From the NCBI GenBank assembly GCA_013286425.1, contig JABDFS010000023.1, positions 1-39,318 of the forward strand: a stretch of 39,318 bases of DNA, written 5' to 3'. A program made the translations under genes and the position numbers. The stretch comes from Bacteroidota bacterium (GTDB taxonomy: Bacteria > Bacteroidota > Bacteroidia > Chitinophagales > Chitinophagaceae). The notes under the pieces were generated by a model. The model did no database searches. It worked only from the letters and a program-made list of their open reading frames with translations, and was not told the DNA's origin. Below are positions 24,684 to 34,126 of the stretch, piece after piece. Every line of letters begins with the position of its first letter. Within the stretch, counting starts at the first letter, position 1.

Positions 24684-25484
24684 ATGAAACAAATTCCAAA
24701 CATCATTACATTACTTAATTTATTCTTCGGCTGTATTGCCATTGTTTATATTTTACAACCCGGGCTTGTGCCGCTATATAATTCCGGCGACCTGGCAATG
24801 ATGCCTGATGTTACACAACTCGGCACTCAGTATGTAAGCATTCCCGAACAAATGTTTATGGCTTCTTTGTTTATTGGTTTAGCTGCCGTTGTTGATTTTC
24901 TGGATGGCTTTGTTGCAAGATGGATGAAAGCAACTTCCGCAATTGGTGTTCAGTTAGATTCACTGGCTGATGTGGTAAGCTTTGGCGTTGCACCATCGTT
25001 GATTATCTACCAGTTTTTACGCTTATCATTTGCGCAACAGGATAATGGCCTTGCTGTGAATACAATTTTTTTATTGCCTGCTTTTTTGGTTGCATGCGCA
25101 GGCGCTTACAGGCTGGCAAGATTCAATATTGATACATCACAAACAACTTATTTTAAAGGATTACCTATACCGGCAAATGGATTATTCGTTGCAGCGTTCC
25201 CGTTAATTTACTGGACGAACACTTACCCCGCTGTTACAAGAGTAATAATCAATCCATGGTTTTGGTATGCAATGATTATTTTACTTTCTTACCTGATGAT
25301 ATCAAAGATCCCGATGCTTGCACTTAAGTTTTCAAACTTCAGCATAAAAAAAATAATTCCATTTATAATTATTGCTGCTGTTGCAATTATTTCAGCATTC
25401 TTTATTCAATGGCTTGCAGTGCCATTAAGTTTTTTGCTGTACGTTATTTTATCTTTGCTCACTAAACAATCAAAACAGGTATGA
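24684..25484 (+). CDS. pssA: CDP-diacylglycerol--serine O-phosphatidyltransferase
   Basis: A 266-residue membrane enzyme that makes phosphatidylserine from CDP-diacylglycerol and serine, the step before phosphatidylethanolamine. The start MKQIPNIITLLNLFFGCIAI is typical of PssA. The CDP-alcohol transferase motif is complete: Asp71, Asp74, Gly75, Ala78, Arg79, Gly88, Asp92, Asp96. About eight hydrophobic segments are present. The stop overlaps the purS start by four bases (ATGA), so the two genes are translationally coupled. Confidence 0.93.
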   Translation: MKQIPNIITLLNLFFGCIAIVYILQPGLVPLYNSGDLAMMPDVTQLGTQYVSIPEQMFMASLFIGLAAVVDFLDGFVARWMKATSAIGVQLDSLADVVSFGVAPSLIIYQFLRLSFAQQDNGLAVNTIFLLPAFLVACAGAYRLARFNIDTSQTTYFKGLPIPANGLFVAAFPLIYWTNTYPAVTRVIINPWFWYAMIILLSYLMISKIPMLALKFSNFSIKKIIPFIIIAAVAIISAFFIQWLAVPLSFLLYVILSLLTKQSKQV

Positions 25485-25732
25485 CATATAATGTTCAGAT
25501 AAAAGTAATGTTGTTAAAAGATTTATTAGATCCGCAAGGCAAAGCTGTGCAGGCCGGGTTAACGAATTTAGGTTTTAACGGCGTGAATGATGTGCGCATC
25601 GGCAAGCACATTACTTTACAGGTTGATGCAGGCTCTGAAGAAGAAGCAAAACAAATTGCTGATGAAGCATCAAGGAAACTGCTTGCCAATCCTGTGATGG
25701 AGTTTTACGAAATTGAAGCCCTCAATCCCTAA
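25481..25732 (+). CDS. purS: Phosphoribosylformylglycinamidine synthase subunit PurS
   Basis: An 83-residue protein: MTYNVQIKVMLLKDLLDPQG, KAVQAGLTNLGFNGVNDVRI, GKHITLQVDA..EEEAKQIADEASRKLLANPVME. This is the full PurS pattern of the small subunit that bridges PurL and PurQ in purine synthesis. PurQ and PurL are not in the window. The stop codon sits in the loop of a small hairpin (25726-25737, arms TCCC/GGGA). Confidence 0.93.
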   Translation: MTYNVQIKVMLLKDLLDPQGKAVQAGLTNLGFNGVNDVRIGKHITLQVDAGSEEEAKQIADEASRKLLANPVMEFYEIEALNP

Positions 25733-25838
25733 AGGGAAGTAAACATTTCCTGAAAATTGAATAACGGAAATTTAATTTTTCACTCGTAAAGTTATGAGCA
25801 TTGAGTTTAAATAAATCTCAATACTCCCCTTTAGGGGC
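25726..25838. repeat. Related short hairpins between purS and rsmI
   Basis: CTCAATCCCTAAAGGGA (25721-25737) and CTCAATACTCCCCTTTAGGGG (25817-25837) share CTCAAT and a CCC-TWWA-GGG hairpin. ATTGAG (25800-25805) also pairs with CTCAAT (25817-25822). The pair looks like the ends of a small intergenic repeat element inserted between the two genes. Confidence 0.5.
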
Positions 25839-25857
25839 AGGGGGCGTAGATGGGGGC

Positions 25858-26532
25858 ATGAGTTCTTCGCTTTATCTCGTTCCCACACCTCTTGGTAATT
25901 TAAAAGATATTACACTTCGTGCGCTTGATGTTCTAAATGCTGTTGATGTTATCCTTTGCGAAGACACACGTACATCATCCAAACTGCTGCAGCATTATCA
26001 AATACAAAAACCTTTATCACCTTATCATCAACACAACGAACATAAAATCCTCAATCATTTAATAGAACAATTAAAGGCCGGTAAAACAATGGCTGTTATT
26101 ACAGATGCAGGCACGCCTGGCATTTCAGACCCTGCATTTTTATTGGTGCGCGAATGTTTAAAGAACAACATTAAAGTAGAGTGTTTGCCGGGTGCAACTG
26201 CATTTGTTCCTGCACTGGTGAACAGCGGATTGCCGATTAACCGTTTTGCTTTTGAAGGGTTCCTTCCTTTAAAAAAAGGCAGGCATACTTTACTTACCCA
26301 GCTCGCAGTTGAAGAAAGAACAATGATTTTTTATGAAAGCCCTTTACGACTTGTTAAAACATTGCAGGACTTTATGCAGTACTTCGGGGAACAAAGAAAA
26401 TGCAGTGTTAGCAGGGAGTTAACAAAGCTGTTCGAAGAAAATTATCAGGGAAGTTTGTACGAAGTTTGCAATCACTTCTCATCTAAAACCGTAAAAGGCG
26501 AGATCGTAATTGTAGTTGAAGGAAAGTCATGA
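25858..26532 (+). CDS. rsmI: 16S rRNA (cytidine1402-2'-O)-methyltransferase
   Basis: A 224-residue SAM-dependent tetrapyrrole-methylase-fold enzyme. The ATG at 25858 begins directly before LYLVPTPLGNLKDITLRALD; the open frame from 25801 is encoded by a G-rich repeat and is unlikely to be translated. Motifs: CEDTRTSSKLL, TDAGTPGISDP, ECLPGATAFVPALVNSGLP, FEGFLP. It modifies the ribosomal decoding centre. It overlaps the PepSY-like gene by four bases (ATGA at 26529). Confidence 0.95.
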   Translation: MSSSLYLVPTPLGNLKDITLRALDVLNAVDVILCEDTRTSSKLLQHYQIQKPLSPYHQHNEHKILNHLIEQLKAGKTMAVITDAGTPGISDPAFLLVRECLKNNIKVECLPGATAFVPALVNSGLPINRFAFEGFLPLKKGRHTLLTQLAVEERTMIFYESPLRLVKTLQDFMQYFGEQRKCSVSRELTKLFEENYQGSLYEVCNHFSSKTVKGEIVIVVEGKS

Positions 26533-26978
26533 TTTCTATGAAAAGTATTTTTTCCCTATTATTTTTTTCCTGTGCTGTTTTAGTTGCCGGTGCCCAGATA
26601 AGAAAGATACCTGCAAATGTTACTGATGCTTTTACAACGCTTTACCCGCATGCTTCACATGTTGAATGGAAAGATAAATTAGAATATTTCCAGGCAAAAT
26701 TTCAATTGAATGGCTGCATTATTACTGCTGAATTTTCTTCAAAAGGAGAATGGGAAAGTAGCGAACGCGAATTAAGTTTTGAGCAATTGCCAAACGAAGT
26801 GCAGACTGGATTTTTGAAAAGCAAATATGCAGAACGCCGCAAAACAGATGCCTGTGAAATTCAGCAATTAGGCAAACCCCTGCAATACCGTATCAGTGTT
26901 GAAAAATCAAGCATTCAAAAAAAGATTTTGTATTTTGATGTGAATGGAAAGCTTGTAAAAGAATCTATGGCTTTATAA
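26529..26978 (+). CDS. Secreted PepSY-like domain protein
   Basis: A 149-residue protein with a signal peptide (MKSIFSLLFFSCAVLVAGAQ, from the inner ATG at 26538, or three residues longer from 26529). The mature part contains IPANVTDAFTTLYPHASHVE, a W-x-x-K-x-x-Y-F-A-x-F pattern and a repeated half near the end (ILYFDVNGKLVKE). This is typical of Bacteroidota PepSY-like (beta-lactamase-inhibitor-like) periplasmic proteins of unknown role. It is coupled to rsmI by the overlap, which probably reflects only shared transcription. Confidence 0.8.
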   Translation: MISMKSIFSLLFFSCAVLVAGAQIRKIPANVTDAFTTLYPHASHVEWKDKLEYFQAKFQLNGCIITAEFSSKGEWESSERELSFEQLPNEVQTGFLKSKYAERRKTDACEIQQLGKPLQYRISVEKSSIQKKILYFDVNGKLVKESMAL

Positions 26979-27041
26979 TATTTTTTTGCATGGCGATTTG
27001 TTTCGCATATGTAATCTTTGCATTTTTTCTATCAATAATTT

Positions 27042-28904
27042 ATGAACCTGATGAATAACAAAATCAGAATTGCCTTATCAGTGGCTTTATTGTTTTCAGC
27101 ATTTACAACATTTGCGCAGCCTGATCGCTGGCAGCAGCGCATTGCTTATAACATTAACGTGAACATGAATGTTGTAACTAACCGGTTTAAAGGTGTTGAA
27201 AAGATTGATTACTGGAACAATTCTCCTGATACATTGAACCGTGTTTTTTTTCATTTATACTGGAATGCATTTCAGCCAAACAGTATGATGGATGTGCGCA
27301 GCCGTGAATTAGGTAAAATAGAATTAGGAACAGATAGAAATGGCAATACTGTGTATGATTGGGACGAAAGGGTTAAAGACAGGATTCAACATTTGCAACC
27401 GAATGAAATTGGTTATGACAGCACTGATTATGTAAAACTGAACGGTGTTGCGCAAAAATTAATTTATCATGAAACTATATTGGAAGTTGATTTAATAAAA
27501 CCGCTGTTACCACATTCAAAAAACAGTTTTGAAGTTTCGTTCAGTTGCCAGGTGCCTTTACAGGTAAGAAGAAGTGGCCGTGATAATGCTGAAGGCATTC
27601 GTTACAGCATGAGCCAGTGGTACCCGAAAATGGTTGAATATGATTATCGCGGATGGAATGCCAACCCATACATAGCAAGAGAATTTTATGGTGTATGGGG
27701 AGATTATAATGTGAACATCACTATTGATAAGAATTATATGCTTGCGGGTTCGGGCACTATTCAAAATCCAAATGAAGTGGGTTACGGGTACGGCAACTCA
27801 CAACTCACTACTCGTAACTCAACGCTCACCTGGAAATTCGCTGCACAGAATGTGCATGATTTTGTTTGGGCTGCAGATACAGCTTATACAATGATCAAAA
27901 AACAAATTCCCAATGGGCCTTTGTTTTATTTCGTGTACAAAAAAGTTGATTCATTACAGGCAAGCTGGGAAAATCTTGCCAATGCAATTGAGAAGGCATA
28001 TCCATTCATAGCAAAAACCTTTGGCGCATATCCATATAAAAATTATTCATTCATACAAGGTGGTGATGGAGGCATGGAATATCCTAATGCAACATTGATT
28101 AAAAATGCAAGCCAGGGTTCTGCCATTCACGAATTTATGCATAGCTGGTACCAGGGCATGATGGGCACTAATGAAAGTTTATATCCGTGGATGGACGAAG
28201 GCTTTACCACTTATGCAGAATTAAGAACAAGCGCATGGTTAAGAGGTGACAGCAGTTTCGCCTTTGCAAATTCATACAATTCTTATTTCAGAATTGTAAA
28301 GAGTGGAAAAGAAGAAGCGTTGACAACGCACGCAGATCATTATAATACCAATTATGCATATTCGGTTGCATCGTATTCAAAAGGTTCAATCTTTTTATCG
28401 CAACTGGGTTACATTGTTGGTGATTCTGTATTGAATAATATATTGCTCGAATATTACAGCGAGTGGAGGTTCAAACATCCTAACTCCAATGATTTTATTC
28501 GCGTAGCTGAAAAGGTAAGTGGCATTGAATTGCAATGGTATATTGAGTATTGGATAAACACTACGCGCAGTATTGATTATGCAATAGGAGATATTAATGC
28601 AGACGGAAACAACACTTCTGTTACTTTAAAAAGATTAGGTTTAATGCCAATGCCGGTAGATGTTTTGATAACATTTAAAGACGGCACACAGGAAACACAT
28701 TACATTCCAATGAATCTTATGTATGGAGCAAAACCGGCAGAGAATAATATTCCAAGAATTATACATACAGAATGGAAATGGGTTGATCCTGAATACAGCT
28801 TTACTATTTCAAAACCGGTTATAAATATTAAGTCGATTGAGATTGATCCATCTCAACGCATGGCCGATGTAAACAAGGTGAACAATAAAATAATTGTTCC
28901 TTAA
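27042..28904 (+). CDS. Secreted M1-family metallopeptidase
   Basis: A 620-residue protein with a signal peptide ending TFAQ near residue 26. The M1 zinc site is HEFMH at His363-His367 with Glu364, and the third ligand Glu386 in DEGFTTYAE, 18 residues after the second His. The exopeptidase motif appears as GGMEYPN upstream. The N-terminal beta domain is recognisable from WNNSPDTLNRVFFHLYWNAF. It is likely an aminopeptidase in the periplasm or at the cell surface. A segment at about residues 249-262 (GNSQLTTRNSTLTW) is encoded by AACTCAC-type repetition (see findings). It is separated from the polysaccharide genes by 184 bases that carry their promoter. Confidence 0.93.
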   Translation: MNLMNNKIRIALSVALLFSAFTTFAQPDRWQQRIAYNINVNMNVVTNRFKGVEKIDYWNNSPDTLNRVFFHLYWNAFQPNSMMDVRSRELGKIELGTDRNGNTVYDWDERVKDRIQHLQPNEIGYDSTDYVKLNGVAQKLIYHETILEVDLIKPLLPHSKNSFEVSFSCQVPLQVRRSGRDNAEGIRYSMSQWYPKMVEYDYRGWNANPYIAREFYGVWGDYNVNITIDKNYMLAGSGTIQNPNEVGYGYGNSQLTTRNSTLTWKFAAQNVHDFVWAADTAYTMIKKQIPNGPLFYFVYKKVDSLQASWENLANAIEKAYPFIAKTFGAYPYKNYSFIQGGDGGMEYPNATLIKNASQGSAIHEFMHSWYQGMMGTNESLYPWMDEGFTTYAELRTSAWLRGDSSFAFANSYNSYFRIVKSGKEEALTTHADHYNTNYAYSVASYSKGSIFLSQLGYIVGDSVLNNILLEYYSEWRFKHPNSNDFIRVAEKVSGIELQWYIEYWINTTRSIDYAIGDINADGNNTSVTLKRLGLMPMPVDVLITFKDGTQETHYIPMNLMYGAKPAENNIPRIIHTEWKWVDPEYSFTISKPVINIKSIEIDPSQRMADVNKVNNKIIVP

Positions 28905-29025
28905 TTTTTTTAACAAATGCATAAAGCAACTGTTGTAGATTGTTTTCGTATCTAACAGCATTAATATCAAAAGCAAACTGCTTCAATTATAACTTTATCT
29001 AATGCGTTTAATAGCTTTTTTTTAA

Positions 29026-29057
29026 TTTGGGATAGATCAAGTATGAAGTTACTTTTG
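29026..29057 (+). promoter_or_regulatory. Promoter of the polysaccharide export genes
   Basis: TTTG at 29026-29029 and TACTTTTG at 29050-29057 fit the Bacteroidota -33/-7 consensus (TTTG ... TAnnTTTG), with a 20-base spacer. Transcription would start near 29063, about 25 bases before the start codon at 29089. Confidence 0.7.
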
Positions 29058-29088
29058 TGCGCTTTGTAGAAAATAAAACAACTTAAGA

Positions 29089-29916
29089 ATGTTTCAAACT
29101 GCTTCACGTAATTATGCTTTTTTCCTGGCACTACTTTTTATTCTTGCGAATCTTACCTCCTGCAAAGTGCAAAGGACAGCATACTTTCAAGACGTTCCTG
29201 ATTCAGCTACCACTAAAAAGATTTTACAAACCATCCCTCCTGTACAATCTGCTGTTGTTCGTCCGGACGATGTTTTGAATATTACAATTCAGACACTCGA
29301 TCCAAATGCCAACAGTATCCTCAACCAGGGTAACCTTCCTGTAAACTCAGGCGCTGTTACCAATTCAAACAACAGTAACTCTTCAACGCAGGCAATCATC
29401 TCCGGCTATCTTGTAAATAAAGATGGCTATGTGCATTTGCCTTATGTGGGTGATTTATTGGTGAAAGGATTATCAACCGACCAGGTTAAAGAACTTGTTG
29501 CACAGAAAATATCTGTGTATTTCAAGGACCCTGTTGTAAACGTAAGGTTTACTAATTTTAAGATAACTGTATTGGGCGAAGTAAGAAACCCTTCAACCTT
29601 TCTTTTCCCTAATGAGAATCCCACAATCTTTGATGCATTGGGTTTGGCCGGTGATATAACTATTTCCGGAAGACGCGATAATGTAATGCTGATAAGAAGC
29701 GATGACGAAGGAAAGAGAGATGTGGTAAGGCTTAATTTGGACAGCACAACAGCACTTACATCGCCTTATTTTTATCTCAAACCTAATGATGTTTTATATG
29801 TTGAACCAACAGAAGACAGGGTTGCGAGCGAAAGTGCTTACAGAACAAAAGATATAGCAGTTATTGCTGCTGCGCTTTCTTTGATGGTGGTTATTGTAGC
29901 CCGCATCATTCAATAA
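29089..29916 (+). CDS. Polysaccharide export outer-membrane lipoprotein, Wza-like
   Basis: A 275-residue lipoprotein: lipobox NLTSC with Cys25. The polysaccharide-export domain (VVRPDDVLNITIQTLDP and GYLVNKDGYVHLPYVGD) is followed by an SLBB beta-grasp region (ITVLGEVRNPSTFLFPNENP). A C-terminal hydrophobic segment (IAVIAAALSLMVVIVARI) would span the outer membrane, as in Wza. It forms the export channel for capsule or exopolysaccharide, working with the Wzc-like protein encoded 60 bases downstream. It is first in the run 29089-35614. Confidence 0.93.
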   Translation: MFQTASRNYAFFLALLFILANLTSCKVQRTAYFQDVPDSATTKKILQTIPPVQSAVVRPDDVLNITIQTLDPNANSILNQGNLPVNSGAVTNSNNSNSSTQAIISGYLVNKDGYVHLPYVGDLLVKGLSTDQVKELVAQKISVYFKDPVVNVRFTNFKITVLGEVRNPSTFLFPNENPTIFDALGLAGDITISGRRDNVMLIRSDDEGKRDVVRLNLDSTTALTSPYFYLKPNDVLYVEPTEDRVASESAYRTKDIAVIAAALSLMVVIVARIIQ

Positions 29917-29976
29917 TATAAATGCCAATATTTAATAAAGGCAGAAATTAACTAAAATCTAAACTGGAGGTTTTAT

Positions 29977-32391
29977 ATGCAGGATGTTAATAGTAACAAT
30001 AGTGAATTTGCAGTAAGTGCCAGGCAACAGGATGTTGATATAAAATTCCTGTTCGCAAAAGTTTTTGGAAACTGGTATTGGTACCTGTTTACTGTGGTTA
30101 TCTTAAGTATAATTGGTTTGTTGGTTTATTTATATGTAGCCCCGCACTATACAGTAACAGGCAGGGTAATGGTAACCGGTTATAACCCACAGGGCAAAGC
30201 CGTTTCAGGTACAGATGAATCTACCGTATTGCAGAACCTGGGTACTATGTTTTCTTCTCCCAATTCGGTAAGCAATGAAATGGAAATCATGCACTCAAGA
30301 ACATTGGTTGAAAAAACAGTGCGCGACCTTCAGCTGAATGTAACTTACTGGGCACAGGGCCCTATACGCTATGACGAATCTTATGTGAATTCACCATTTT
30401 TTATAAAAGAACTTACATTAAAAAATATAACGTCGCCTATTGAATACGATGTAAGAGTAATTGATGGTGGTGATAAGGTTCATTTTGAAGATGAAGAGAC
30501 TGACAGCACTTTTACAATGGCATTCGGCGATACTATTCATACGTATTATGGAAGCTGGGTGTTGGTACGCAATCCTAATGTAACAGAAAAAAATCCTAAG
30601 CATACATTAGGCATGGTAATAAACAGCTGGGCTCAAACGCTCTACACTTACATGTCGTATATTGAGGCAACCAACATAAACGAATATGTAAACATTATTG
30701 ATTTAAGCATCAGCGGTATCACCCCACAGAAAAATGAAGATTTGCTTAAATACCTCATCAACCTGTATGTTCAGGCTGATATAGATGATCATAACAGGAT
30801 TGCGGATAGCACTATTGCATTTATTAATAACAGGCTTGAAAGTGTATCACAATCGCTTACTTCGGTTGATAAGGATATAGAAAGCTTTAAAAAAGCAAAT
30901 AAGCTCACAGATCTTACCAATGATGCAAATGAATTGCTTCAAACAAGTACAACTGTAAACCAGAGCATGCAGGATAAGCAGGTGCAGTACAGGGTTGTTG
31001 ATGACCTGGAAAATTATTTATCAAATGCAGATAACAATACGCGTGTAATGCCAACTACAGCGCCTATTTCAGATCCTGCTTTTGTACAAACACTGGATAA
31101 ATATAATTCGCTTGAATTACAGCGCCAGTCGCAGTTACAAACTTCAACTGAAGCTAATCCAAACATAAAAAGTATTGACATACAGCTTGGCCAGTTACGT
31201 GGTGATTTGTTGAGCATGTTAAGAACGTATAAGAAGGGTTTGAATACAGAGCAGAATGATTTGGTGTCACGTAACTCGGAAATGCAGGGTTCTATTGAAA
31301 AAGTACCTACGCAGCAACGCACCTATCTTGACTTTACCCGTCAGCAAAATGTATTGCAGGGTTTGTATTCATACTTGTTGGAAACACGTGAACAAACAGC
31401 AGTTTCCAAATCAAACAGCCTTACAGATGTACGTATAATTGATGAGCCGATAAGAGCGCCGTTACCTTATTTCCCAAGCATTATTATTATTGTTGCGGCA
31501 ATAATTTTCTTAGGATTATTTATTCCTTCGTTAGTATTATTCCTGCGTGAATTGCTGAACAAGCGCGTGATTTCTGCGGATGATATAAACAATGCTACCA
31601 ACGTTCCTGTCGTTGCTAATATCAGTCATACTAAGTCTAAAAAAGGAGAGAAGCTTGTTATTTCCAAAGACACACGTACAGAAGTTTCAGAGCAATTCAG
31701 AACATTAAGAACAAACCTGCAATTCCTTATGCCTGATGCTTCTGAAAAAGTAATGCTCATTACTTCAAGTATGGGTGGTGAAGGAAAATCTTTTGTACTG
31801 CTTAACCTGGCTTCAGCAATTGCAATTTCAGGTAAGAAAGTTTTGATAATGGAGCTTGACCTTCGCAAACCGAATATCTATCCGAAACTAAATGTGAACG
31901 ATTCAATCGGTTTTTCAAATTATGTGATCTCTGATATAAAAGCAGCGGATATTGTTCAGCCAACAGATGTTCATCCGAACCTTTATTTTGTTGGGCCTGG
32001 TACTATTCCTCCAAATCCTTCAGAGCTTTTAGCGTCTCAAAATAAAGTTGAGCAGTTGTTCAATGATGTAAGAAATAAGTTTGATTATATATTAGTAGAC
32101 AGCGCGCCGATTGGCCTGGTAACTGATGCTTTATTACTCAGTAAGTATACTGATATGGTGTTGTACATTGTTCGCCAGCGTTATACTTATAAAAAACAGA
32201 TCAATCTTATACAAGGCATTGCAAACGATAAACGCTTCAGGAAAATTAATATCATTCTTAATGATGTAAAACAATTACCTGGATATGCAAGCCGTTATGG
32301 CGGCAAAAATGCCCATGGTTATTACAGTGATGAAAAGAGATCAGTTTTTTCAAGAATTTTCGGTAAGAAAAGAAGATCAGAAACTATTTAA
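29977..32391 (+). CDS. Polysaccharide co-polymerase / BY-kinase, Wzc-like
   Basis: An 804-residue inner-membrane protein with a good Shine-Dalgarno site (GGAGG at 29966-29970). An N-terminal Wzz domain has a membrane segment near 35-55 (YWYLFTVVILSIIGLLVYLY), a long periplasmic coiled-coil part, and a second membrane segment near 505-530. The cytoplasmic kinase domain has Walker A SSMGGEGKS (Lys604), Walker A' LIMELDLRKPN near 627 and Walker B YILVDSAP near 704. The tail has only scattered Tyr (QLPGYASRYGG, HGYYSDEK) rather than a dense cluster. It controls chain length and drives export through cycles of tyrosine phosphorylation. No separate phosphatase is in the window. Confidence 0.94.
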   Translation: MQDVNSNNSEFAVSARQQDVDIKFLFAKVFGNWYWYLFTVVILSIIGLLVYLYVAPHYTVTGRVMVTGYNPQGKAVSGTDESTVLQNLGTMFSSPNSVSNEMEIMHSRTLVEKTVRDLQLNVTYWAQGPIRYDESYVNSPFFIKELTLKNITSPIEYDVRVIDGGDKVHFEDEETDSTFTMAFGDTIHTYYGSWVLVRNPNVTEKNPKHTLGMVINSWAQTLYTYMSYIEATNINEYVNIIDLSISGITPQKNEDLLKYLINLYVQADIDDHNRIADSTIAFINNRLESVSQSLTSVDKDIESFKKANKLTDLTNDANELLQTSTTVNQSMQDKQVQYRVVDDLENYLSNADNNTRVMPTTAPISDPAFVQTLDKYNSLELQRQSQLQTSTEANPNIKSIDIQLGQLRGDLLSMLRTYKKGLNTEQNDLVSRNSEMQGSIEKVPTQQRTYLDFTRQQNVLQGLYSYLLETREQTAVSKSNSLTDVRIIDEPIRAPLPYFPSIIIIVAAIIFLGLFIPSLVLFLRELLNKRVISADDINNATNVPVVANISHTKSKKGEKLVISKDTRTEVSEQFRTLRTNLQFLMPDASEKVMLITSSMGGEGKSFVLLNLASAIAISGKKVLIMELDLRKPNIYPKLNVNDSIGFSNYVISDIKAADIVQPTDVHPNLYFVGPGTIPPNPSELLASQNKVEQLFNDVRNKFDYILVDSAPIGLVTDALLLSKYTDMVLYIVRQRYTYKKQINLIQGIANDKRFRKINIILNDVKQLPGYASRYGGKNAHGYYSDEKRSVFSRIFGKKRRSETI

Positions 32392-32408
32392 TATTTAAAA
32401 TTGTGAGC

Positions 32409-32446
32409 TGTGCCATAATACGCGCTTTCCGCAGTATTATGGCACA
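32409..32446. terminator. Long hairpin between the Wzc-like and Wzx-like genes
   Basis: TGTGCCATAATAC (32409-32421) and GTATTATGGCACA (32434-32446) are perfect complements around a 12-base spacer, itself able to pair GCG with CGC. A long T-tract does not follow directly. It could end or attenuate transcription, or protect the upstream message. Confidence 0.65.
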
Positions 32447-32477
32447 TGCATTATTACACGTTTTGATTTTTTGATGC

Positions 32478-34056
32478 ATGGTTAAAAAAAGACAGGTTGT
32501 ACAATCAGGTGCCTGGCAAATGCTGAATGTATGCGTAAAAATATTTTCGCAGTTCGCATATTTTGCTATCATGGCCAGGTTACTATCAAAGGCAGAGCTT
32601 GGTATTTTCGCCATTCTTAATTCATTCATGAATTTTGGAAACATGCTTGGCGATGGCGGTATGGGTGATGCTTTGGTACAACGCAAAGACATTGAAAAGC
32701 AGCATATAAATGCGGCTTTTTATATGAGCAATATGCTTGCTGTAATTATCTATGCTATTATTTTTTTAGCAGCACCATGGATTGCTGAATTTTATAAAGA
32801 ACCGGTACTTACTTCCTCACTGCGCATACTAAGTATCATTTTTGTTTTTGCTGCTGTGTATTCACCTTCTTTTGCATTACTGCAGAGAAAATTTGCATTC
32901 AAAAAAATATTCGTAGCAGATGGAGTAACGCTGCTTATATCAAATGTTATTGGTGTTATACTTGCCTATTATGGTTATGGAATAATGTCGCTTGTATATT
33001 CGCAGCTTTTCAATTTTGGCGGTGAGTTGATTGTTTTATTATACTATGAAAGAATTCCTTTAAAGCTTGGCTTTAAAAAGCAACACTGGAAAGATTTGAT
33101 TGGCTATGGCAGCGGTTTAACGCTCATTCGTTTTAATACATATATCGTAAACTTCGGAATTATACTTGAGGTAGGAAAGCTTGTTTCAGCAGCAGTGCTG
33201 GGTGTGTTTGACAGAAGCTTTCGTATAATGAATATTCCGCAACGTTTTTTATACGATATGGTGCAGCGTGTAATGATGCCCGCTATGGTAAAAAAGAATG
33301 ACGGGCAGAAAGGCACTTTTAATGTGTTTGCAAGAACGCTTTCACTAATAATATCAGGGTTGCTTCCGCTTACTGTTTTTTTTGATTTTGTTCAGCAGGC
33401 AGATCGTACTGATATTTCTTGGAAAGAAATGGTTGGATGCAGTACCGCTGCTCCAGATATTTTTTCTTAATCTTCCTTTGCGCACAACTGCAAGCCTTGG
33501 TGATACACTTATGCGTGTGCACGGATATATAAAACTAAATCTTGTAAGAAAGGTTCAGAGTTCTGTTATTATTTGTGCATTAATTTATATTGGTTATTTA
33601 ACAAGCGGGTTTTTTATCGAGAATTCTGCGCCCGGCGGAAAAGATAATATCCCGCAGCTATACGGTATGGGCTGGGGTATTTTTATTTCAACATTTATTT
33701 CTTACTTAATGATGATGGCCATTATAAGGAAAAGAATATTTCCTGAAGACTGGAAAAAGCTTGTATTTAAGCCATACTACAACGGAGCTGTTTTAACTGT
33801 TTGCGGTGTTCTGCCTTGCTTTGCTGCATATTATGGGATACATTTTTTTATAAAAGATGAAGTAATTGCGTTTACAGTGTTGTGCAGTATTGCCTCGCTT
33901 GTTGGGGCTTATCTCTTCATTAAAAAACCAAAATTGCTCGGAAGCGATATAGCATATATACAAGGTGATCTTTTGCAAATGTTTTCGAAGAAGAAAAAGA
34001 AGAAGGGAAATAAAGAAGCAAGAGCAATCGCTGAGCAAACAGAAGATACCGTTTAG
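32478..34056 (+). pseudogene. Wzx-like oligosaccharide flippase, frameshifted at a poly-T tract
   Basis: The first frame (32478-33470) encodes 299 residues of a polysaccharide-transporter (MATE/PST) flippase (GAWQMLNVCVKIFSQFAYFA, GDGGMGDALVQRKDIEKQHI) and then turns into unlike sequence. The next frame (33382-34056) continues the family: ILFSRQIVLIFLGKKWLDAV, LNLPLRTTASLGDTLMRVHG. The break is exactly the run of eight T at 33376-33383; one more T would give an unbroken protein of about 526 residues, near the expected length. It is either a real frameshift, a slippage switch, or a sequencing error. A Lys-rich tail near the end (KKKKKK) is itself coded by A-rich DNA. In its intact form it should move lipid-linked oligosaccharide across the inner membrane. 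Confidence 0.85.
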
Positions 34057-34126
34057 TTAAACTGAATTTCAACAAATGTTATCTGCATTAACTTTAATAA
34101 TTTTGAACTGATAAAGCGCATAGGTT

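Noticed and set aside
26990-27030. Promoter for the M1 peptidase gene (TTTG ... TAATCTTTG)
   Set aside because: The downstream box has three instead of two bases between TA and TTTG, so it was not accepted as a match.
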